Below are positions 9,156 through 21,200 of a DNA stretch of 64,000 bases, piece after piece. Location: the NCBI GenBank assembly GCA_964247055.1, contig OZ176054.1:186001-250000 (forward strand), given 5' to 3'. The stretch's first letter is position 1; each line of letters begins with the position of its first letter. Source of the DNA: Paragordius varius. Taxonomy: Eukaryota; Nematomorpha. The position numbers and the translations under genes were made by a program. A model generated the notes under the pieces. It saw only the letters and a program-made list of their open reading frames with translations. It made no database searches and was not told the DNA's origin.

Positions 9156-10590
9156 CCATAATTTTTTTTGTGTAGCCCTATGGTAGTTCCATCATCACCC
9201 CAAATATTTTCGAGATCGGAGTATAAATGTAATTTTTATGAATTTTTTAAATATTTAAAAAATTTATTTTATACGATTTTAAAAATAAAAATGGCTACCT
9301 AAAATCCAAATTTGATCAGGTGATGTCGCCATAATTTTTTTTGGGTAGCCCTATAGTAGTTCCATTATCACCCCAAATATTTTCGAGATCGGAGTATAAA
9401 TGTAATTTTTATGAATTTTTTGAATATTTAAAAAATTTATTTTATACGATTTTAAAAATAAAAATGGCTACCTAAAATCCAAATTTGATCAGGTGATGTC
9501 ACCATAATTTCTTTTGGGTAGCCCTATGGTAGTTCCATCATCACCCCAAATATTGTCGAGATCGGACTATAAATGTAATTTTTATGAATTTTTTAAATAT
9601 TTAAAAAATTAATTTTATACGATTTTAAAAATAAAAATGGCTACCTAAAATCCAAATTTGATCAGGTGATGTCACCATAATTTTTTTTGTGTAGCCCTAT
9701 GGTAGTTCCATCATCACCCCAAATATTTTCGAGATCGGAGTATAAATGTAATTTTTATGAATTTTTTAAATATTTAAAAAATTTATTTTATACGATTTTA
9801 AAAATAAAAATGGCTACCTAAAATCCAAATTTGATCAGGTGATGTCACTATAATTTTTTTTGGGTAGCCCAATGGTAGTTCCATCATCACCCCAAATATT
9901 TTCGAGATCGGAGTATAAATGTAATTTTTTTAAATTTTTTAAATATTTAAAAAATTTATTTTATACGATTTTAAAAATAAAAATGGCTACCTAAAATCCA
10001 AATTTGATCGGGTGATGTCGCCATAATTTTTTTTGCGTAGCCCTATGGTAGTTTCATCATTACCCCAAATATTTTGGGGATCGGACTATAAATGTAATTT
10101 TTATGAATTTTTTAAATATTTAAAAAATTAATTTTATACGATTTTAAAAATAAAAATGGCTACCTAAAATCCAAATTTGATCAGGTGATGTCACCATAAT
10201 TTTTTTTGTGTAGCCCTATGGTAGTTCCATCATCACCCCAAATATTTTCGAGATCGGAGTATAAATGTAATTTTTATGAATTTTTTAAATATTTAAAAAA
10301 TTTATTTTATACGATTTTAAAAATAAAAATGGCTACCTAAAATCCAAATTTGATCAGGTGATGTCGCCATAATTTTTTTTGGGTAGCCCTATAGTAGTTC
10401 CATTATCACCCCAAATATTTTCGAGATCGGAGTATAAATGTAATTTTTATGAATTTTTTGAATATTTAAAAAATTTATTTTATACGATTTTAAAAATAAA
10501 AATGGCTACCTAAAATCCAAATTTGATCAGGTGATGTCACCATAATTTCTTTTGGGTAGCCCTATGGTAGTTCCATCATCACCCCAAATA
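8813..10590 (+). repeat. Tandem 6-mer, 1038-bp offset
   Basis: The run cccaatgg, B-type (cattacccc, aattaattt), tgtgtag, tatagtag with cattatc, and aatttctttt occurs at about 8813-9560 and again 1038 bp downstream (gtagcccaatgg 8826 and 9864; exactly six units of 173). The two copies are joined by the chimeric monomer at 9502-9674 followed by one more tgtgtag unit, as expected for unequal exchange between misaligned copies. Confidence 0.85.
9502..9674 (+). repeat. Chimeric monomer E-type/B-type
   Basis: The first third is E-type (aatttctttt, attgtcgag). From ggactataaatg onward it is B-type, including the rare aattaattt. The switch lies in the shared bases gatcgga (about 9560-9566). It sits exactly at the join of the 1038-bp tandem block, so it is probably the product of the unequal crossover that made that block. 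Confidence 0.8.
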
Positions 10591-11747
10591 TTGTCGAGAT
10601 CGGAGTATTGATGTAATTTTTTTGAATTTTTTAAATATTTAAAAAATTTATTTTATACGATTTTAAAAATAAAAATGGCTACCTAAAATCCAAATTTGAT
10701 CAGGTGATGTCGCCATAATTTTTTTTGGGTAGCCCTATAGTAGTTCCATCATCACCCCAAATATTTTCGAGATCGGAGTATAAATGTAATTTTTATGAAT
10801 TTTTTAAATATTTAAAAAATTTATTTTATACGATTTTAAAAATAAAAATGGCTACCTAAAATCCAAATTTGATCAGGTGATGACGCCATAATTTTTTTTG
10901 GGTAACCCTATAGTAGTTCCATCATCACGCCAAATATTTTCGAGATCGGAGTACAAATGTAATTTTTATGAATTTTTTAAATATTTAAAAAATTTATTTT
11001 ATACGATTTTAAAAATAAAAATGGCTACCTAAAATCCAAATTTGATCAGGTGATGTCACCATAATTTTTTTTGGGTAGCCCTATGGTAGTTCCATCATCA
11101 CCCCAAATATTTTCGAGATCGGAGTATAAATGTAATTTTTATGAATTTTTTAAATATTTAAAAAATTTATTTTATACGATTTTAAAAATAAAAATGGCTA
11201 CCTAAAATCCAATTTTGATCAGGTGACACCATAATTTTTTTTGGGTAGCCCTATGGTAGTTCCATCATCACCCCAAATATTTTCGAGATCGGAGTATAAA
11301 TGTAATTTTTATGAATTTTTTAAATATTTAAAAAATTTATTTTATACGATTTTAAAAATAAAAATGGCTACCTAAAATCCAAATTTGATCAGGTGATGTC
11401 ACTATAATTTTTTTTGGGTAGCCCAATGGTAGTTCCATCATCACCCCAAATATTTTCGAGATCGGAGTATAAATGTAATTTTTTTAAATTTTTTAAATAT
11501 TTAAAAAATTTATTTTATACGATTTTAAAAATAAAAATGGCTACCTAAAATCCAAATTTGATCGGGTGATGTCGCCATAATTTTTTTTGCGTAGCCCTAT
11601 GGTAGTTTCATCATTACCCCAAATATTTTGGGGATCGGACTATAAATGTAATTTTTATGAATTTTTTAAATATTTAAAAAATTAATTTTATACGATTTTA
11701 AAAATAAAAATGGCTACCTAAAATCCAAATTTGATCAGGTGATGTCA
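10152..11747 (+). repeat. Block with 2592-bp offset, copy 2
   Basis: Repeats the nine-monomer order of 7560-9155 with the same rare deletion gtgacacc (11223). It is followed by a ccatattttttttt monomer instead of the tgtgtag monomer found after copy 1, which fixes the end of the duplication. gagtacaaat near 10951 is a private change of this copy. Confidence 0.85.
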
Positions 11748-12004
11748 CCATATTTTTTTTTGGGTAGCCCTATGGTAGTTCCATCATCACCCCAAATATT
11801 GTCGAGATCGGAGTATAAATGTAATTTTTTTGAATTTTTTAAATATTTAAAAAATTTATTTTATACGATTTTAAAAATAAAAATGGCTACCTAAAATCCA
11901 AATTTGATCAGGTGATGTCGCCATAATTTTTTTTGGGTAGCCCTATAGTAGTTCCATCATCACCCCAAATATTTTCGAGATCGGAGTATAAATGTAATTT
12001 TTAT

Positions 12005-14330
12005 GAATTTTTTAAATATTTAAAAAATTTATTTTATACGATTTTAAAAATAAAAATGGCTACCTAAAATCCAAATTTGATCAGGTGATGACGCCATAAT
12101 TTTTTTTGGGTAGCCCTATGGTAGTTCCATCACCCCAAATATTTTCGAGATCGGAGTATAAATGTAATATGTAATTTTTATGAATTTTTTAAATATTTAA
12201 AAAATTTATTTTATACGATTTTAAAAATAAAAATGGCTACCTAAAATCCAAATTTGATCAGGTGATGTCACCATAATTTTTTTTGTGTAGCCCTATGGTA
12301 GTTCCATCATCACCCCAAATATTTTCGAGATCGGAGTATAAATGTAATTTTTATGAATTTTTTAAATATTTAAAAAATTTATTTTATACGATTTTAAAAA
12401 TAAAAATGGCTACCTAAAATCCAAATTTGATCAGGTGATGTCACTATAATTTTTTTTGGGTAGCCCTATAGTAGTTCCATCATCACCCCAAATATTTTCG
12501 AGATCGGAGTATAAATGTAATTTTTTTAAATTTTTTAAATATTTAAAAAATTTATTTTATACGATTTTAAAAATAAAAATGGCTACCTAAAATCCAAATT
12601 TGATCAGGTGATGTCACCATAATTTCTTTTGGGTAGCCCTATGGTAGTTCCATCATCACCCCAAATATTGTCGAGATCGGAGTATTGATGTAATTTTTTT
12701 GAATTTTTTAAATATTTAAAAAATTTATTTTATACGATTTTAAAAATAAAAATGGCTACCTAAAATCCAAATTTGATCAGGTGATGTCACCATAATTTTT
12801 TTTGGGTAGCCCTATGGTAGTTCCATCATCACCCCAAATATTGTCGAGATCGGAGTATAAATGTAATTTTTTTGAATTTTTTAAATATTTAAAAAATTTA
12901 TTTTATACGATTTTTAAAATAAAAATGGCTACCTAAAATCCAAATTTGATCAGGTGATGTCGCCATAATTTTTTTTGGGTAGCCCTATAGTAGTTCCATC
13001 ATCACCCCAAATATTTTCGAGATCGGAGTATAAATGTAATTTTTATGAATTTTTTAAATATTTAAAAAATTTATTTTATACGATTTTAAAAATAAAAATG
13101 GCTACCTAAAATCCAAATTTTCTCAGGTGATGTTACCATATTTTTTTTTGGGTAGCCCTATGGTAGTTCCATCATCACCTCAAATATTTTGGGGATCGGA
13201 CTATAAATGTAATTTTTATGAATTTTTTAAATATTTAAAAAATTTATTTTATACGATTTTAAAAATAAAAATGGCTACCTAAAATCCAAATTTGATCAGG
13301 TGATGACGCCATAATTTTTTTGGGTAGCCCTATGGTAGTTCCATCATCACCCCAAATATTTTCGAGATCGGAGTATAAATGTAATTTTTATGAATTTTTT
13401 AAATATTTAAAAAATTTATTTTATACGATTTTAAAAATAAAAATGGCTACCTACAAATTTGATCAGGTGATGTCGCCATAATTTTTTTGGTAGCCCTATA
13501 GTAGTTCCATCATCACCCCAAATATTTTCGAGATGGGAGTATAAATGTAATTTTTATGAATTTTTTAAATATTTAAAAAATTTATTTTATACGATTTTAA
13601 AAATAAAAATGGCTACCTAAAATCCAAATTTGATCAGGTGATGACGCCATAATTTTTTTTGGGTAGCCCTATGGTAGTTCCATCACCCCAAATATTTTCG
13701 AGATCGGAGTATAAATGTAATTTTTATGAATTTTTTAAATATTTAAAAAATTTATTTTATACGATTTTAAAAATAAAAATGGCTACCTAAAATCCAAATT
13801 TGATCAGGTGATGTCACCATAATTTTTTTTGTGTAGCCCTATGGTAGTTCCATCATCACCCCAAATATTTTCGAGATCGGAGTATAAATGTAATTTTTAT
13901 GAATTTTTTAAATATTTAAAAAATTTATTTTATACGATTTTAAAAATAAAAATGGCTACCTAAAATCCAAATTTGATCAGGTGATGTCGCCATAATTTTT
14001 TTTGGGTAGCCCTATAGTAGTTCCATTATCACCCCAAATATTTTCGAGATCGGAGTATAAATGTAATTTTTATGAATTTTTTGAATATTTAAAAAATTTA
14101 TTTTATACGATTTTAAAAATAAAAATGGCTACCTAAAATCCAAATTTGATCAGGTGATGTCACCATAATTTCTTTTGGGTAGCCCTATGGTAGTTCCATC
14201 ATCACCCCAAATATTGTCGAGATCGGAGTATTGATGTAATTTTTTTGAATTTTTTAAATATTTAAAAAATTTATTTTATACGATTTTAAAAATAAAAATG
14301 GCTACCTAAAATCCAAATTTGATCAGGTGA
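12005..14330 (+). repeat. Block with 6217-bp offset, copy 2
   Basis: Downstream partner of 5788-8115. It keeps the same order of rare markers, including the 6-bp insertion gtaatatgtaat, the catcat deletion giving ttccatcacccc, gtattgatg, the ctcagg variant and the tacctacaaa deletion. It differs by having attgtcgag/tttttttgaa and tatagtag monomers where copy 1 has standard ones (about 12790-13120). It ends where the junction deletion gatgattttggg begins the next series. Confidence 0.75.
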
Positions 14331-16210
14331 TGATTTTGGGTAGCCCTATGGTAGTTCCATCATCACCCCAAATATTTTCGAGATCGGAGTATAAATGTAA
14401 TTTTTATGAATTTTTTAAATATTTAAAAAATTTATTTTATACGATTTTAAAAATAAAAATGGCTACCTAAAATCCAAATTTGATCAGGTGATGTCACCAT
14501 AATTTTTTTTGGGTAGCCCTATGGTAGTTCCATCATCACCCCAAATATTTTCGAGATCGGAGTATAAATGTAATTTTTATGAATTTTTTAAATATTTAAA
14601 AAATTTATTTTATACGATTTTAAAAATAAAAATGGCTACCTAAAATCCAAATTTGATCAGGTGATGTCACCATATTTTTTTTTGGGTAGCCCTATGGTAG
14701 TTCCATCATCACCTCAAATATTTTGGGGATCGGACTATAAATGTAATTTTTATGAATTTTTTAAATATTTAAAAAATTTATTTTATACGATTTTAAAAAT
14801 AAAAATGGCTACCTAAAATCCAAATTTGATCAGGTGATGACGCCATAATTTTTTTGGGTAGCCCTATGGTAGTTCCATCATCACCCCAAATATTTTCGAG
14901 ATCGGAGTATAAATGTAATTTTTATGAATTTTTTAAATATTTAAAAAATTTATTTTATACGATTTTAAAAATAAAAATGGCTACCTACAAATTTGATCAG
15001 GTGATGTCACCATAATTTTTTTTGGGTAGCCCTATGGTAGTTCCATCATCACCCCAAATATTTTCGAGATCGGAGTATAAATGTAATTTTTATGAATTTT
15101 TTAAATATTTAAAAAATTTATTTTATACGATTTTAAAAATAAAAATGGCTACCTAAAATCCAAATTTGATCAGGTGATGTCGCCATAATTTTTTTTGGGT
15201 AGCCCTATAGTAGTTCCATCATCACCCCAAATATTGTGAGATCGGAGTATAAATGTAATTTTTATGAATTTTTTAAATATTTAAAAAATTTATTTTATAC
15301 GATCTTAAAAATATAAATGGCTACCTAAAATCCAAATTTGATCAGGTGATGACGCCATAATTTTTTTTGGGTAGCCCTATGGTAGTTCCATCACCCCAAA
15401 TATTTTCGAGATCGGAGTATAAATGTAATTTTTATGAATTTTTTAAATATTTAAAAAATTTATTTTATACGATTTTAAAAATAAAAATGGCTACCTAAAA
15501 TCCAAATTTGATCAGGTGATGTCACCATAATTTTTTTTGGGTAGCCCTATGGTAGTTCCATCATCACACCAAATATTTTCGAGATCGGAGTATAAATGTA
15601 ATTTTTATGAATTTTTTAAATATTTAAAAAATTTATTTTATACGATTTCAAAAATAAAAATGGCTACCTAAAATCCAAATTTGATCAGATGATGTCGCCA
15701 TAATTTTGTTTGGGTAGCCCTATAGTAGTTCCATCATCACCCCAAATATTTTCGAGATCGGAGTATAAATGTAATTTTTATGAATTTTTTAAATATTTAA
15801 AAAATTTATTTTATACGATTTTAAAAATAAAAATGGCTACCTAAAATCCAAATTTGATCAGGTGATGTCGCCATAATTTTTTTTGCGTAGCCCTATGGTA
15901 GTTTCATCATCACCCCAAATATTTTGGGGATCGGACTTAAATGTAATTTTTATGAATTTTTTGAATATTTAAAAAATTTATTTTATACGATTTTGAAAAT
16001 AAAAATGGCTACCTAAAATCCAAATTTGATCAGGTGATGTCACCATAATTTCTTTTGGGTAGCCCAATGGTAGTTCCATCATCACCCCAAATATTGTCGA
16101 GATCGGAGTATTGATGTAATTTTTTTGAATTTTTTAAATATTTAAAAAATTTATTTTATACGATTTTAAAAATAAAAATGGCTACCTAAAATCCAAATTT
16201 GATCAGGTGA
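14331..16210 (+). repeat. 11-mer higher-order unit, copy 1
   Basis: Begins with the junction deletion gatgattttggg. Order of the eleven monomers: two standard; cacctcaaat with ttttgggg; gatgacgcc ending tacctacaaa; standard; tatagtag with gatcttaaaa; gatgacgcc with short catcacccc; catcacacc with gatttcaaaa; attttgtttggg with tatagtag; gcgtag with ggacttaaatg; E-type with cccaatgg. The same order follows at 16211 and, partly, at 18265 and 18944. Confidence 0.87.
14843..15009 (+). repeat. Marker monomer with gatgacgcc start and tacctacaaa tail
   Basis: Reference copy of a shortened unit: T7 tract and a 5-bp loss that turns tacctaaaatccaaattt into tacctacaaattt. It always follows the cacctcaaat/ttttgggg unit within 7-31 kb (7080, 13300, 16720, 19450, 28210, 29060, 30600). 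The tail alone reappears at 48211, far outside that zone. Confidence 0.8.
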
Positions 16211-18264
16211 TGATTTTGGGTAGCCCTATGGTAGTTCCATCATCACCCCAAATATTTTCGAGATCGGAGTATAAATGTAATTTTTATGAATTTTTTAAAT
16301 ATTTAAAAAATTTATTTTATACGATTTTAAAAATAAAAATGGCTACCTAAAATCCAAATTTGATCAGGTGATGTCACCATAATTTTTTTTGGGTAGCCCT
16401 ATGGTAGTTCCATCATCACCCCAAATATTTTCGAGATCGGAGTATAAATGTAATTTTTATGAATTTTTTAAATATTTAAAAAATTTATTTTATACGATTT
16501 TAAAAATAAAAATGGCTACCTAAAATCCAAATTTGATCAGGTGATGTCACCATATTTTTTTTTGGGTAGCCCTATGGTAGTTCCATCATCACCTCAAATA
16601 TTTTCGGGATCGGACTATAAATGTAATTTTTATGAATTTTTTAAATATTTAAAAAATTTATTTTATACGATTTTAAAAATAAAAATGGCTACCTAAAATC
16701 CAAATTTGATCAGGTGATGACGCCATAATTTTTTTGGGTAGCCCTATGGTAGTTCCATCATCACCCCAAATATTTTCGAGATCGGAGTATAAATGTAATT
16801 TTTATGAATTTTTTAAATATTTAAAAAATTTATTTTATACGATTTTAAAAATAAAAATGGCTACCTACAAATTTGATCAGGTGATGTCACCATAATTTTT
16901 TTTGGGTAGCCCTATGGTAGTTCCATCATCACCCCAAATATTTTCGAGATCGGAGTATAAATGTAATTTTTATGAATTTTTTAAATATTTAAAAAATTTA
17001 TTTTATACGATTTTAAAAATAAAAATGGCTACCTAAAATCCAAATTTGATCAGGTGATGTCGCCATAATTTTTTTTGGGTAGCCCTATAGTAGTTCCATC
17101 ATCACCCCAAATATTGTCGAGATCGGAGTATAAATGTAATTTTTATGAATTTTTTAAATATTTAAAAAATTTATTTTATACGATCTTAAAAATATAAATG
17201 GCTACCTAAAATCCAAATTTGATCAGGTGATGTCACTATAATTTTTTTTGGGTAGCCCTATGGTAGTTCCATCATCACCCCAAATATTTTCGAGATCGGA
17301 GTATAAATGTAATTTTTATGAATTTTTTAAATATTTAAAAAATTTATTTTATACGATCTTAAAAATATAAATGGCTACCTAAAATCCAAATTTGATCAGG
17401 TGATGACGCCATAATTTTTTTTGGGTAGCCCTATGGTAGTTCCATCACCCCAAATATTTTCGAGATCGGAGTATAAATGTAATTTTTATGAATTTTTTAA
17501 ATATTTAAAAAATTTATTTTATACGATTTTAAAAATAAAAATGGCTACCTAAAATCCAAATTTGATCAGGTGATGTCACCATAATTTTTTTTGGGTAGCC
17601 CTATGGTAGTTCCATCATCACACCAAATATTTTCGAGATCGGAGTATAAATGTAATTTTTATGAATTTTTTAAATATTTAAAAAATTTATTTTATACGAT
17701 TTCAAAAATAAAAATGGCTACCTAAAATCCAAATTTGATCAGATGATGTCGCCATAATTTTGTTTGGGTAGCCCTATAGTAGTTCCATCATCACCCCAAA
17801 TATTTTCGAGATCGGAGTATAAATGTAATTTTTATGAATTTTTTAAATATTTAAAAAATTTATTTTATACGATTTTAAAAATAAAAATGGCTACCTAAAA
17901 TCCAAATTTGATCAGGTGATGTCGCCATAATTTTTTTTGCGTAGCCCTATGGTAGTTTCATCATCACCCCAAATATTTTGGGGATCGGACTTAAATGTAA
18001 TTTTTATGAATTTTTTGAATATTTAAAAAATTTATTTTATACGATTTTAAAAATAAAAATGGCTACCTAAAATCCAAATTTGATCAGGTGATGTCACCAT
18101 AATTTCTTTTGGGTAGCCCAATGGTAGTTCCATCATCACCCCAAATATTGTCGAGATCGGAGTATTGATGTAATTTTTTTGAATTTTTTAAATATTTAAA
18201 AAATTTATTTTATACGATTTTAAAAATAAAAATGGCTACCTAAAATCCAAATTTGATCAGGTGA
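16211..18264 (+). repeat. 12-mer higher-order unit, copy 2
   Basis: Same order as 14331-16210 with one additional monomer: the unit carrying gatcttaaaaatataaatgg is followed by a second one with the same tail but a cactata start (about 17231-17403). The period therefore grows from 1880 to 2054 bp. ttttcgggatcgg near 16610 is private to this copy. Confidence 0.87.
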
Positions 18265-18943
18265 TGATTTTGGGTAGCCCTATGGTAGTTCCATCATCAC
18301 CCCAAATATTTTCGAGATCGGAGTATAAATGTAATTTTTATGAATTTTTTAAATATTTAAAAAATTTATTTTATACGATTTTAAAAATAAAAATGGCTAC
18401 CTAAAATCCAAATTTGATCAGGTGATGTCACCATAATTTTTTTTGGGTAGCCCTATGGTAGTTCCATCATCACCCCAAATATTTTCGAGATCGGAGTATA
18501 AATGTAATTTTTATGAATTTTTTAAATATTTAAAAAATTTATTTTATACGATTTTAAAAATAAAAATGGCTACCTAAAATCCAAATTTGATCAGGTGATG
18601 TCACCATATTTTTTTTTGGGTAGCCCTATGGTAGTTTCATCATCACCCCAAATATTTTGGGGATCGGACTTAAATGTAATTTTTATGAATTTTTTGAATA
18701 TTTAAAAAATTTATTTTATACGATTTTAAAAATAAAAATGGCTACCTAAAATCCAAATTTGATCAGGTGATGTCACCATAATTTCTTTTGGGTAGCCCAA
18801 TGGTAGTTCCATCATCACCCCAAATATTGTCGAGATCGGAGTATTGATGTAATTTTTTTGAATTTTTTAAATATTTAAAAAATTTATTTTATACGATTTT
18901 AAAAATAAAAATGGCTACCTAAAATCCAAATTTGATCAGGTGA
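18265..18943 (+). repeat. Truncated 4-mer higher-order unit, copy 3
   Basis: Only the first two and the last two monomers of the 11/12-mer remain. They are joined through a chimeric monomer at 18604-18775. The missing middle (about eight monomers) is what an intramolecular or unequal exchange between the cacctc and gcgtag units would remove. Length 679 bp. Confidence 0.85.
18604..18775 (+). repeat. Chimeric monomer at deletion join
   Basis: Opens as the third unit of the 11-mer (ccatattttttttt gggtag) but continues as the tenth unit (gtttcatc, ttttggggatcggacttaaatg, tttgaatattt). The switch lies in the shared tagccctatggtagtt, about 18619-18636. It explains the short copy 3 as a deletion between misaligned monomers. 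Confidence 0.8.
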
Positions 18944-21200
18944 TGATTTTGGGTAGCCCTATGGTAGTTCCATCATCACCCCAAATATTTTCGAGATCGG
19001 AGTATAAATGTAATTTTTATGAATTTTTTAAATATTTAAAAAATTTATTTTATACGATTTTAAAAATAAAAATGGCTACCTAAAATCCAAATTTGATCAG
19101 GTGATGTCACCATAATTTTTTTTGGGTAGCCCTATGGTAGTTCCATCATCACCCCAAATATTTTCGAGATCGGAGTATAAATGTAATTTTTATGAATTTT
19201 TTAAATATTTAAAAAATTTATTTTATACGATTTTAAAAATAAAAATGGCTACCTAAAATCCAAATTTGATCAGGTGATGTCACCATATTTTTTTTTGGGT
19301 AGCCCTATGGTAGTTCCATCATCACCTCAAATATTTTGGGGATCGGACTATAAATGTAATTTTTATGAATTTTTTAAATATTTAAAAAATTTATTTTATA
19401 CGATTTTAAAAATAAAAATGGCTACCTAAAATCCAAATTTGATCAGGTGATGACGCCATAATTTTTTTGGGTAGCCCTATGGTAGTTCCATCATCACCCC
19501 AAATATTTTCGAGATCGGAGTATAAATGTAATTTTTATGAATTTTTTAAATATTTAAAAAATTTATTTTATACGATTTTAAAAATAAAAATGGCTACCTA
19601 CAAATTTGATCAGGTGATGTCACCATAATTTTTTTTGGGTAGCCCTATGGTAGTTCCATCATCACTACAAATATTTTCGAGATCGGAGTATAAATGTAAT
19701 TTTTATGAATTTTTTAAATATTTAAAAAATTTATTTTATACGATTTTAAAAATAAAAATGGCTACCTAAAATCCAAATTTGATCAGGTGATGTCGCCATA
19801 ATTTTTTTTGGGTAGCCCTATAGTAGTTCCATCATCACCCCAAATATTGTCGAGATCGGAGTATAAATGTAATTTTTATGAATTTTTTAAATATTTAAAA
19901 AATTTATTTTATACGATCTTAAAAATATAAATGGCTACCTAAAATCCAAATTTGATCAGGTGATGTCACTATAATTTTTTTTGGGTAGCCCTATGGTAGT
20001 TCCATCATCACCCCAAATATTTTCGAGATCGGAGTATAAATGTAATTTTTATGAATTTTTTAAATATTTAAAAAATTTATTTTATACGATTTTAAAAATA
20101 AAAATGGCTACCTAAAATCCAAATTTGATCAGGTGATGTCACCATATTTTTTTTTGGGTAGCCCTATGGTAATTCCATCATCACCCCAAATATTGTCGAG
20201 ATCGGAGTATAAATGTAATTTTTTTGAATTTTTTAAATATTTAAAAAATTTATTTTATAGGATTTTAAAAATAAAAAAGGCTACCTAAAATCCAAATTTG
20301 ATCAGGTGATGTCACCATAATTTTTTTTAAAGCCCTATAGTAGTTCCATCATCACCCCAAATATTTTCGAGATCGGAGTGTAAATGTAATTTTTATGAAT
20401 TTTTTAAATATTTAAAAAATTTATTTTATACGATTTTAAAAATAAAAATGGCTACCTAAAATCCAAATTTGATCAGGTGATGTCACTATAATTTTTTTTG
20501 GGTAGCCCTATGGTAGTTCCATCATCACCCCAAATATTTTCGAGATCGGAGTAAAAATGTAATTTTTATGAATTTTTTAAATATTTAAAAAATTTATTTT
20601 ATACGATTTTAAAAATAAAAATGGCTACCTAAAATCCAAATTTGATCAGGTGATGTCACCATAATTTTTTTTGGGTAGCCCTATGGTAGTTCCATCATCA
20701 CCCCAAATATTGTCGAGATCGGAGTATAAATGTAATTTTTTTGAATTTTTTCAATATTTAAAAAATTTATTTTATACGATTTTAAAAATAAAAATGGCTA
20801 TCTAAAATCCAAATTTGATCAGGTGATGTCGCCATAATTTTTTTTGCGTAGCCCTATGGTAGTTTCATCATCACCCCAAATATTTTGGGGATCGGACTAA
20901 ATATGTAATTTTCATGAATTTTTTAAATATTTAAAAAATTTATTTTATACGATTTTAAAAATAAAAATGGCTACCTAAAATCCAAATTTGATCAGGTGAT
21001 GATTTTGGGTAGCCCTATGGTAGTTCCATCATCACCCCAAATATTTTCGAGATCGGAGTATAAATGTAATTTTTATGAATTTTTTAAATATTTAAAAAAT
21101 TTATTTTATACGATTTTAAAAATAAAAATGGCTACCTAAAATCCAAATTTGATCAGGTGATGTCACCATAATTTTTTTTGGGTAGCCCTATGGTAGTTCC
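18800..21200 (+). repeat. Long-range duplicated segment, copy 1 (11.15 kb apart)
   Basis: About 14 monomers whose order and rare markers recur at 29952-32350. Pairs: gtattgatg 18841/29993, gatgatttt 18944/30096, aaagccctatag after the T tract 20329/31480, next gatgatttt 21000/32148. Offsets are 11152, 11152, 11151 and 11148 bp. Other shared rarities are gagtaaaaatg, ttttttcaatattt and ttttcatgaa. Everything between belongs to other block series, so this is not a simple tandem copy. Confidence 0.82.
18944..20141 (+). repeat. 7-mer partial higher-order unit, copy 4
   Basis: Carries the first seven monomers of the 12-mer (two standard; cacctc; gatgacgcc with tacctacaaa; standard with catcactaca; attgtcgag with gatcttaaaa; cactata). 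It then leaves the series at ccatattttttttt with ggtaattcc. It opens the region that is copied again 11.15 kb away. Confidence 0.82.
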
